This document shows, in pieces, positions 36,601 to 48,600 of a stretch of DNA of 64,000 nt. The notes beneath the pieces are model-generated. The model was not told the origin of the DNA and did not search any database. It saw only the letters and a list, made by a program, of their open reading frames with translations. Source of the stretch: Amia ocellicauda (lineage: Eukaryota > Chordata > Actinopteri > Amiiformes > Amiidae); the NCBI RefSeq assembly GCF_036373705.1, contig NC_089868.1, positions 16,412,520 through 16,476,519 of the forward strand, given 5' to 3'. Numbering within the stretch: position 1 is the stretch's first letter; every line of letters begins with the position of its first letter. Both the position numbers and the translations under genes were made by a program.

Positions 36601-39600
36601 AAAAATCACTGGCACATAGTAATATGAACTCTAAAGTGCATAGGCATCAATATCAATCACTCTGGGCTGGTAACCCCATCTGGATTACTTCTGTGGTAAA
36701 TTATGGGTACTGTTAAACATCAGAGGCACCTAAAATACATTATGTTCAATTTAATAGGAACGTACATTAGTTTTTATATGTATTTAGATATAATGTACTG
36801 ATTAATAATTATAAATGAGGGGAAATGGGAGTGAGTATCAAATTCTTATGCCACTATAACTCATATCTGTTACAGTGTGCTTGATACCCTGAAAAACTGA
36901 AATAAATAGTGGGCTCTTGTGCTCAGGTCAGGAAGGCTGGACACTAGCTAAGCAAACCCCCCCCCCCAAATTCAGCAGCCTGTGCAAGTGAAACAGGGCT
37001 GATGGGGTGCGTTGAGTGGTAAAGAAATATATTTCCTTCTGTGTCACAGGGAAGCGCATGGAACTGCACAGTGTTTGAAACAGAAAGTCTATTCAACAGA
37101 GGAGCCTGGATGACCTCATAGCAGCCCACATTCCTCCTCAGCGCTATCCTAACAGGGAGACAGACGTGCCTCGAAAGGGAACCAAACGTGCCATACGCGA
37201 TGGACAGCCTTCTGATTCCAATCTGTTGCTCAGTTTTCAGCACAGGGCATTATAGGAACCAGGTGTTTTAAGGCAAAACAATGCATTTGTGCCTCTCTCA
37301 TTCAAAGCCCTTTGGGTGAAACGCGAGGGCGAGCTTTCTCTGGAGATCAAAGGCGATGGCAATGTCAGATGATTTCATTGCCATTCCAGTCTCTTCTTAT
37401 TGAAGTCAATTGAGTTATATGGATCAGTCGAAAGAGTGGTATGTCACTGGTAATATGAGGGATTGTGGTGTACCACTTTTTTTTCTGAGTTTAGTTTTAG
37501 TGATTTTCAGTTTTCCTAATGCAGTTGACTGCCGAAAATGTAGGAATGTTCTAGCACTGCGTACTGTACAGTTTAACGTGATTACATAGTAGTCTATCAA
37601 GTGCCAAGTTTTTTTTTTGTTTGTTTGCTTTTTTCCTCATGACTATTTAATATGCTATCCTTTCATTTTCTTTAAACGTCCCATTGTTCCTTTGGAAACG
37701 AGATGACATCACTAGTTTTAAAGGTTACATTTTTGCTTAATAGTGAAGTTACAAGATTGATCTGTCCTCTAGTCTGCTCTTACACTCTGGTCTTGCTCTC
37801 TTGACTGAGGGCTGAGGTTTTGAAAGGAAATGCAGTCATCAGCCTGGTTTCAACAGTGGTTAGCTTAGGATGACTGTACTTCTCTTCAGATGATAATGTG
37901 TGTGTTTTTCCTGTAAGCTTTAAAATCCAACAAAGGGACACACTGCCACCATGAATAGGACTCAGACACCTCTATGAAACATAGGTCAAATACAGATACC
38001 GCCAGTGGACTCTATCTGTGCAGTATGTGTCTTTAAATGTAACTGAAACCGCTGCTTGGTGGACTTGGTGGGGATGTCAACCCAGTGAGTGGGTGCTGCA
38101 TTATATGATGCAATAGCTGGGAGGTTCCTTAATTTTTTGTATACAATGAACTCAAATAATATACAAGAGCACAAATTAGACAATTAAAAAAAATGTAAAA
38201 TGTAATTATTTTCTCAGTTACATCATGTGACCACCAGGTGGTGACATGCACTAAGTAAAATTGTAATTAGAACCAAAGGTAAAAATAACACCATAAATGG
38301 GAGAGTCAAGATGAAAGTATTGCTTTTCAAACTGGTTCCCCAAGCATCAACAAAAAATGGTTTAAAGAGGCAGCCTGCTGTCAATGCTGAGGGTTTGTCT
38401 CCACTTGGTACGTCTTTGTTATTGAGCCCTTCAGTGGTGTTTGCTTAAACAGGCTTTGATTTGCAATGTTATTTTCCACTCCAGATTCTGGTGTCATTTG
38501 ACTGTAGGAGTGGTTGTGTAGTTACTGGCCTGTGTTTGTTTGTTTTCTGTAGACAGTGGTTAGTGCTGTCCTGTCTGCTAGTCTAACAGGGAGATCTACT
38601 GTATTCAAAAACTTCTGCACTTTTATGTGATACACAAAATAACTGGGCTAGGCAGTTAACCGTTACTTTTTTCCTCAAAAATGATTGTGTAGCCAGTGAG
38701 GTTGTCCTGAACTGTTGTAAATGCTTTTTCAAGGTAGCATTCTCTTAAATGTAAAAAGGTAAAATGCTGTACATCTATTAGATAGAGAGCATCAAAAATA
38801 TGAATCATTAAGACAAAAGCATGCTGAAAAATCTAGATATTGTGGTGTCCCCATGTTAGCTTGACCGTTCACAGGTATGTCACAGATGGAGGACTATGAA
38901 GGTAATGAGACTAACAAGACTTCTACCATTCCCGAACATGCAGAACAGTTTTTGAACCTTAAAGGGAAAATGCAATTCATTATGTGCTGCCTTTTCAACC
39001 CAGGCTGAAAACAGCCATAACAAACTGATTTTATTCACATGAAAACTTTCATGTCTGGTAATTCCAATAATCCCGTAAAAGAAAACATAGACATTTTTTG
39101 GTTCCAAGTTTAATTGAGAGTTTTCCTTCTGCCCTTACCGACGTCTCTTTCAGCCAAGCACCTGTTTAAAAAGCTTATTTTTTTCCCCCTAGACATTGCT
39201 ATTTTTCATTTATTTTTGCCCTTAGGTTTTCAATCATACAACCATTACTAAGCAAACAAATAAGTTCCGCAAAAACTTCAGGGTCTGTTTGCAGACGAAA
39301 ATATAGACATGAGTTATGAGCTTAGAAGTAACACAGAATAGCCCTTTTACTGTATTTTTAATTTCATTTTATTGGAATTTGATTGGATTATGTTCAGTTC
39401 ATTTATGTTGCTAGTTTAATCTGAAAAAGGAAATTATTACAAACAGAGCACCTGAGTTGGGTTGATTGGGCAGTTCCCTAGACAGTGGAGCTCAAAATCC
39501 TTCAAATTTGTTTTCCACAGATAACTGTAAAAGCAAACCATATATACATTTATTTCTGCTGTAATTGTATGTTTTATTTAAATTATTTATAGCTGTGCAG

Positions 39601-42600
39601 AAATAGCTGTGTTTTATGGAGTTGCTTTTGTTGTAAATATGAACAAATACCTATCTGGTTTTCCAGCAAAAAAACGTTACCAGTTGCCAGTTCATTATAA
39701 ATGAATGGATCATTGCTTAGAAAATAAATATTTAATAGAGATTTTATGTAGTGGGCCCTACAATTTTTATTGTTAACAAAGGTTTTAAGAATATTTTTAA
39801 GAATTATTTGTCTAATGTCCTTACTCAGAAATCTCTTCTTGCTGTGCTTTCATCAGTTCTTCAACAAATCCAACTAAAATTAATTGTTCTTTGAGAATAA
39901 TTGAAGGTCCCAGAGGATTTTTTAAGTTTTTATTCTTTTTTTTTTTTTTTTTTTGACGGAATATATGGTTGTTAAAAACCACCAATAGAATGTAATGTTA
40001 GTGTTTCAGAGACCTCAGAAAAATGAAGGTTCATTAGAGAAGTTTTATAGTTAATACACAACATCTGTAGTTGAAAACAATTATGAAGGAAAAAAACGCA
40101 TTCTGTGAAATCCAGTGCTCTGACGTCTGCTCGACATGCCTTTGTATGAATACCGAAAAAAATTAGATGTTCGTTATTAACTGCTTAAATGCTGATCATA
40201 TGATTTATGGGGCTAAAGTGGCTGTAGTTTATATGTCATAATGGATTTCCAACAGCATCTGTCTTTTGGTTTTGGCAGCTTGTTGTACCTTGAGTTCAGC
40301 TGTTTGACGTGTATCAAGCTGAAATCCCATTTTAAAAAACATTTACAGTATACTACAAAAGTTCAGTTTTGCACATCTGCTTTTAATTTTATGCATCTCA
40401 GAAAACTGAAAACATTAAAAGCTGGCACAAGAGAAGCTTCACTTCTGCAGTTAACACAGTGCTTAGGTGACTTAAAAGACTGTGCGAGAATTATAGAAAA
40501 TGAAGTGTCACTGAAATAAAAAATCACACAAGATTACCACCAATTACACTTAATAATGCCAAACCATCTGCTGATCAGATGCATAGCTCCTATTGTCCCA
40601 GGGAGGGGGAGGGGGAGGGTGTACAGCTTAGGTGGAAGATTTATTGTTGCAGGCCAGGACAGTTGAAATAACATTAAATAGTGCTTAGGAAAATAGTTTA
40701 AGGTTTTCCACGTCTGTTTATTGAACAGTGCAAAAGTTCAGACATCCTATATTAATGGGTGTTTCTGGAAGGCGCAATTATCAGGGATTAAGAAATTAGT
40801 TACGCCATGTAATTATCGTGAGCTTTTATTATAGACCGCAGTGCAGAGGAAACTTTCTTACTTCGGGTTCTAGTGCCTTCCTATTGTATTTAAACCTGTG
40901 GAAAAAACAAACACTTTGACCCAATCTCAATATTGCCTAAGGGTAGCTGCTCTTAATACACCATTGTTCTTCTGAAGAAGTCTTGGAAAAATACGAATAA
41001 AGAAATATGCAATTCCTAGTTTATCCCAAATTAAAATACTGCAAGTGGCTTCATCCATCACGCTGAAACTTTCCTAAACTTTCGGGGGGAAAAGGATCAG
41101 AGTTGGCTTGGCATCTTCAATGGGTATGTCCAGCGAGTCTCAATCCAGCTGCTGATAGATACATTCTTAATTGAGAACATAAGAGTTTAATACCGGCCTG
41201 GGCCAGCAATCTTTCCAGTCTTTTCGGAAGTAGAGAACCGTCTGTGACACCTTTTGAGATCCTCCGTGGCATATCGGTGCGATTCTACTTCTGCTTTGTC
41301 TTGAAACCAGATTAAGTTCCACTATCTTGTGTCATTGTATAGAAAACTGTTGAGATCAAGTATATTCTAACTGTTCTAATTTAAATGTGGCAACGAACAA
41401 ACCCAATATTGAATCTTTTATATCATAACAGTGAAATGAAAATATACTGTAATGCATACTTTCTGTGTAACTAATGTCTTGAGTGGAACATTAGTTTTTT
41501 TATTTTAGTATAAGTACATTAATTATGTTTTGATTATCCAAATCCCACATAATAAACATGCCTATAAATCACAGGCTTGCCTTAGACTCATTACAGCTGA
41601 CTTCATTGTTAGTTTCATCCTCTAAGATGAGTCCCAGCAGTTTACTTAAAATAAAATATGTATAAATTGCTCTGGCATATGTATATATCTTTTGTTAATT
41701 TTCAAGTTCATTTTTCAAACTCTTCAACATAAACGTGAACATCTCCTCAGTTGAAAAAGACGTATTGCAGTCCGAAATTCATTCTTAAACGCAGTCTGCT
41801 CTTGAGTTTCTGTTCAGTATGTCAGGGCACGTCCATTTGCTTATTCACAGGGTAAGGATTGGCATTGTTTGGACCAAGGAGATTCAGAACATTGAATTGA
41901 AGCCCTCTCTTTGATGCTTGCTCTGTAGCGTAGTCTTCACACAGCTGACATTTGTAAATACGTCCATCGGGCCTTTTATCGTCTCTCTGGCTCATCAAGA
42001 TGCTGGAAAAGGCTGTAGGTGGTGGTGGCGGCATAATTTCTTATTCCAAAAAAGAAAATCTGGGAAAACTTAGATGAGAACATCCTAAATAGGAGTCTTA
42101 ATTGTACAGAAATATGTTGTGTGAATCTCTACATGATGCATGAGCAAACACAATGCTGGCATGGAAGTGCCCTTCATCACAAAAAGCATGTGCCGGATGG
42201 ACAGCGATCTGTGAAGGTCCAAGGATGGAGCTTTTTGTGGCTGCTGACCCGGGCTGGGAATGGGAAAGGGTGAAGGGAAGCAGGCGGCCTCAGAATATGA
42301 AGACGAAGCTGTACAAGTCTTCCACTCTGCGGTGGCTTGCCAAGCTTTGGGGAAGTTAGGTATAAACAGAATAGACACATATCCAGAGAGGTATTATTCC
42401 TCACTTATTATTTATTTATTCTGACATCTCTTGGTGGACGTGTCAGTGGAGTCGGCACGCCTGTATTCTCCAAGTGTGTGTACATCACACGCCCCAAGCC
42501 GTTCTGGCACACAGATAATAAAGCTCCTTTTAATCTGACTCCCGAAATTATCACGTTTAATTTATTTGGAACGTTGCGGGCTAGAAATCTAACCAGAATC

Positions 42601-45600
42601 CAGTTCTGCATTAGGCTGCAAAACATTGAAAACATAGAACAGTCTCGTTCCTTTTTAGAAAACAAATGTTGTAAACCTATTAAGCGATTTACTTTTGCAC
42701 TGTTGTAAAAAGGGTTGAGCGAATGCCACATATTGCAAGCTTATGTTTGGGCATAGAGATTTGTTTGTGTGTGTGTTGCATAATTGCAGGTTTCTTAACA
42801 TATGGGTGGGTAAAATTAATTGGGAAAACAGTTTACAAGAAAATATATTAAAAAAAATGAAGAGAATTTCAAAAGATGGAACATAAAGTTTACAAACTAG
42901 AGGAGGCCATTCCACCCATCGTGCTCGTTCGGTGTCCATTAATAACTAAGTGATCTAAGGATCCTGTCCAGTCTCATTTTAAATGTTCCCAAATTTTCAG
43001 CTTCAACCACATCGCTGGGGAGTTTGTTCCAGATTATAATAACTCTGTGTGAAGAAGTGTCTCCTGTTTTCCTTCTTGAATGCCTTTCCATTTGTGTCCC
43101 CGTGTGCGTGTGTCCCTGCTGATCTGGAAAAGCTCCTCAGGTTTGATGTGGTCGATGCCTTTCATGATTTTGAAGACTTGAGTCCCCATGTAGTCTCCTC
43201 TGTTCCAGGGTGAAAAGGTTCAGTTCCCTCAGTCTCTTCGATCATGAGGCATAGCAGTGACTCGCCCACTTCTCCTACTGTCTCGACCAGAGTGGACCGC
43301 AGAGCCTGATTTGCCTGAAACAGACCACCCATCCTCACACTAACCAGGTCCAGCCACTGTGAAGCTGACCAGAGTAGATCCGGCAGCCCTGGGATAACCT
43401 GCCAGCTGGGCAGAAACATGATCTTATTAGGTTGTCAACCTACTTGTGAAAAAGGAGGATTCTCGATCATTTTCTTCACTTTCCCCCTTCTTGCATTACA
43501 AGACATTGGAGCTGATACAGACTTCCACCTATTAAGAGAAACGGCTACAGCACATAATGAAATATTCAACGCTGAATTATTCTGCACGTTTAATATAAAC
43601 CGAATTTACTATTGGTCGGCTTCCAAGCCACCATATGCAGAAGAACTCTTTCATCCTGGTCGAGCGTGACTAATTCCATTAATGCAGCTAAGCAATAAAT
43701 CATAAGCAGCACAATCTATAATATTTGAAAAGATTTTATTGTGTAGATAGATATATATATATATATACAATTATAGCATTTGCTTATTACACCCTGGGCA
43801 ATGCCGGTTCCAGAGAGTGGGAAGTTTTATTAAAACCTCTAGTATGGCTACCATACACTTATTTTCGTTCCCTCAAACCTTTTCTTGTTAACCAGTCCCT
43901 GTTACAAAAACAAACTAATTCACTTCATACTTTCCCTTTAAAATTGTAATGTGCAGCTGTAATAAACCGTTCTGCTGTTGGAGACATGAATGTAAAATAA
44001 ATATATATTTTAGAATCCAATAGCTAACTACTGGAGCCTGTTCCTGAGTCAGGGACCTAATTAAATCAAAACTTTGACCAATAGAAAACTACAGATGTGT
44101 ACTCAGTTGCGGCTTCATTTTTAGTAAGATGCCACTTTCTTCTAATCCTAAATATAACCTCTCTGATGTACAGGTTTATAGTTTTATGTTAGCGGGTGGG
44201 TCAAATTTTTGATTTAATTGATTTGGTCCCTAGTCCAAGTATCAATTTTATGTTATTAGCTTTATGACTATTCTATTAACAGCTTTATTCATTGTGAGCA
44301 GGCAGAATGATCGGTTAATGAAATCACGTCTCAATGTGTCATTGCAGTTTTGTAGTACATGCCCAAAGGCTGTATAATTTCTTCTGATTTCTTGAATAAT
44401 TGTAAATCATATAAATCTTCAAACGGTCATATTGTCAGGGTTTCTTAAACAAATGCTATTTTATAGTACATGGTTGCAGGTGCAAAATGTCCACATAATA
44501 AATGTTAGACAGTCTTTGATAAGACACATGTTTGCAGGATTATCTACGTAGTTGTATCTTTTAACTGCCCAAAGGTAGAAATGTAGCCAACCAACTCCGC
44601 AGCACTCCAACCTAGGTTTATACTTGTCAGAAACCCCTTTACAGCTTTTTTAAGGAAACTTTTCCTTGAGGGTTTATACAACCTTGCTTCTCTTACACAG
44701 CAAGCTAGCTATACATTAGTGTGTGCATGCATGTATGTATTTAGGTAATATAATTGGATTACATTTAAGCAGATACAATAACATGGTTATCTGTATTCCT
44801 CTAAGATTTCATGGACTTAGGCCAGGATTCACTCAAGAATATGACCTAGCCACCTATCATAAATATAATTTGACCCAGTATTCAATTTGAGTTTCACATT
44901 GTTTAATTTCATACATAAGTTGGTATGTTTGTTTTTTGGAAATATGTATCTTCTATTTATCTCTACATTCTCTTAATGTAGAAAGTGGTTGACATTTGCA
45001 TGTAAGGTTTGATGTGTTTGAATATTTTAAATGTATATAAAAAATACTACTGCTCACTGTGTGTTAAATTAAACCGTTACTGTGCAAAAGCTGCACATGT
45101 TTTATACATTCATGTTTACACTTATTAATTTATCATATCCTTATTACCAGATACAGGATTGTAATCTGAACAATATGAATGGGGAAAATCTTACTTTTCT
45201 TACTTTAAAAAAAATGATTTGACAAGAATTGTAAAACAAAACCAAAGAGGAAAAAATACTCAAAACTTGTTCAACGTAAAAGTGAGAAATTATATAATTA
45301 TCACTGTTATATAGGTAAGGCTGTAATTCTTCTCAAGGATGATGATTTGTGAGACGGTAGTAAGCTTGCCTCTATATTTCCTGGCATCCAGCACCGACAG
45401 GTCTATTCAGAATCTACTTTTACTAGAAATTATATTCTAAACAGCAGATAAACAAACAGACAATATGGTACTGTGCACCAACAGTGAGATAATAGGACAG
45501 TGTAAGTGATGCACTGTAGCTAATTTATTTGTATGAAAACACCCCTTTTTTGGTAAGATTACCCTTTATACCCGATATTTCTTCTGTGCAAACTTCCCAT

Positions 45601-48600
45601 CTAATTAATTCACCATGGAGTGGGCCATTTGCCCATAGTCTGCACTACGGGAATATATACCAACCTTTGTGTTATAATAAATAAGTCATTGTCCATTCCC
45701 TTTCTGCGCTTTCATCATGTTATTAACAGTAAGTGCCATTTCTCGCTGCTTTGGTAGGTGAGTTGTCTGTGCTTATTAAATTGTGTGTCAGACCGCTGAA
45801 AACTATCCATTTTGTTTTTCTTTCTTAAGATTTACATATTTAGTGTTGCTCTGGTGCTTCATTGACCTCAGTAATGGGATCTGAATCATACAAATATGAG
45901 ATGAGGGGGATTTTGAACTTTTGTAATATTCATGATAAGAAGTGACGAATTTTGACTTATCTAATTTTTATTTTTTTAACTAAACATTGTGTTCACGTTG
46001 CGCGATCCCTTTGAATCATCACTCGGTACTCACCAGATGAGAAAAATACTTGGCACTCGGTGTGGGTGGTTGATTTTGTAGAGCAATACTGGAGGATATT
46101 TCAAGATTGATAATTCTTGGCAGCGAAATAAATCTGTCCAAGAGTTAAATAACAAAAAACATTTTTATTTCTTGAAAATGGAACAGAAAACGAAGAGGCC
46201 CAAGGGTCTGGCCTTCTGTTTACTTGCTCCAGTGAAACAATAGGCATGCCATTGATTACTGACCCTCCGCCTGCACACTGTACTGCTGCTCTTGGCCCGC
46301 GCGATTTCCATGGCCCGTTTCCTACACAGCCACGCAGATGAAGCAACACTGAACTGTTTGACATCAGTCCTCCAGAATGCAACATACAGTAAACTCGAGT
46401 TAGAGTTTCTATTGGGTAAGAAATGTTTGGGGTTTTGTATTAATAAAGAGCCATCAGAGTGATGCCGTTATCAATAACATCATTAAAATAAATTGAATTA
46501 GGTGAAATTGAGTTAAGTGAGCAGGAGATCACATATGGTATATTTTACCTCGAGTGCAGCAAAGGTATCGTTTTTCATTCGGGGGATATTTTGACTTTTC
46601 TTTGCAGCCTGTCTTTCATCTTTTTAAATCACTGCATTAAAGTGTTTTTTGTAGCAATGATCCAGATTTTGATAAGAACCAATAAAGCCCAGTAGAGAGG
46701 GAGGATACAAAATACAATTTTAGAGCTGTTTTGTCCTGTGCTGCCTGTTGAAACTTTATACAGTAAATGACCAGATGTTTGATTCATATTCCTGTTCCAG
46801 CTAAATCTTCACTACTGTGGGCTAGTGGACACCCTTTCTCTGGGAAGGTGTAAGAGCTGTGCAACTTTCTAGAAACTCTACTTATCCTCTTGTTATAAAA
46901 CACTGTGCTCTGTCTCTGTGCTGTCAACTGTGAAAAACAATACAATAGGCTTTTCCCCAGAAAATATTACCTTAGGGCAAACATTTAAATATGAATAATT
47001 CTGAAAGAAAATTAGTCTGCATATTAAGAGGGCCTGTCTCCTATTGTATTCATGATGGACTTTTTGAAGTGGAAGAATAACATAATTACATACGTATGAA
47101 AGATATTTTCCATTTTCTAGTGGTTTTGCTTATGGTGAGAAGACCAAATGCCTTTAATTAACACGCGTCTCTTCACATTATTACAACAAGTAAAACATTG
47201 TACTTGTCTTTCGATTGTTTTGCGTGTGTGTGTATGTGTATGGATTTAGCAACACAGTCTGTTCTCACTGTACAAGAATCTAGTTTGAAATTTTACTGCA
47301 GCATCAACGGCAACACACACATTGCGGTCTGCTTTTACTGACTTTTAAGACATATGATATACATAGGCAAGTTACAATTGGCTTATTGTACTGAAGTATC
47401 CCATTTTAGTGTCTCTCTGTATCTGCAAAGTAACCCCTCTATTTAGAGTGGGGTCCTGAGTTTCTCCAAGTGTAGGGATCGGACAGGTCTTCATTGGGCC
47501 GTGAGTAGTTATCCATAATGTTAGCCATAAAGCATATGTACCTTTTCAATTACACACTTTAAACTTGTATTTCTGTTTTATTTGTTAAATGGACATAGAT
47601 ACTGTAATATGTTAAAATCATTTAAAATTGTCTACTATCACTCAGTGATCCGTTTTACCACATACACCCTCACGAAGACAGCATTGTGCGACCCTGACTG
47701 TCTCTCTCACTGAAGTTTGAATGTAAAAGTTGTTACATGAACTCCTCTGGTGTCTTACAGCTAACGGAGGCTGCAGCCCCTACTGCCCTGGGAAGAAGGA
47801 TTCAGGGGATCTGGTGGCGAGTGAGGAGTCCCTGTCTCGATGCCACAGGAGCCTCCCTGGCCACGGGGGGAGCCAGCCTGCAGGGGAGCGCCCGGCAGGC
47901 CACTGTGAAGGCCCGCCCCAAAGCCACCGCCTGCCCACAGCCCCACGCTCGGACATCAGGTACCCATGTTGGCCCAGGTTCTGCCTGTTGGCCTCTTCAA
48001 TTGCTAAACCACGGTGCTGCTCTTAAACCCGGGCAGCTGCTCTTTATCAGAGAAGGCTGAAATGGAGAGAGACAGAGATACGGAGAGATGTGCATTTATC
48101 TCACATAATTGATATGAGTTTCTGGGACAGCAAATTCACAAAGGTTTTTCACAAAGTCGTGCTTCCAAGTTTCTGACAGAATTTGTAAATGTTTTAAAGT
48201 GCAGCTCTGGCAAGAGATTACCCTGTTTTTTAAAAAGAAACTTAAATGATAATTATTTCCCTTCCCTTTTTGTTTGTGAATTGAAATTGAAGCACATTTT
48301 ACAGTGGTGAATATGTCAATAACTGTATGCTATGTAAACTAGGCTAACAAAGAATAAAGCAGAACCCGCACACAGCCTGTTCATTGTGAAGTTGCTGGTA
48401 TGTTTTATCTGAACTGCGAATACTTATAAAATAATGAGCTTTGACACTTTCAAATTTAGCTGTCCAACCCCAGTATGGGGGTTTAAACTGTTTTGAATAA
48501 CAATTTGTTTCTCTGTCACTGTATGCGTGTGCTCATGTTTAAAAAATGGTAGTATCTTTATTTACTTTGACATGTCTACATTTAACTTGTTTCTTGCAGT

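Larger units (their letters stand above)
18901..47760 (+). other. GLIS1 large intron (28.9 kb)
   Basis: AT-rich throughout and free of any ORF with recognisable similarity. It holds a degraded LINE-like repeat (42886-43245), a possible Tc1 end (27105-27165), homopolymers (poly T 39936-39954, C runs near 35627 and 36958), a TA run at 43749-43766, CTCF-like and homeodomain-like clusters, and one antisense ORF (41822-42034). Introns of this size in developmental transcription factor genes often carry enhancers. Confidence 0.75.

Noticed and set aside
43162..43419. 85-codon minus-strand ORF
   Set aside because: Lies largely in the degraded LINE/SINE-like repeat; not a host gene and not matching reverse transcriptase.
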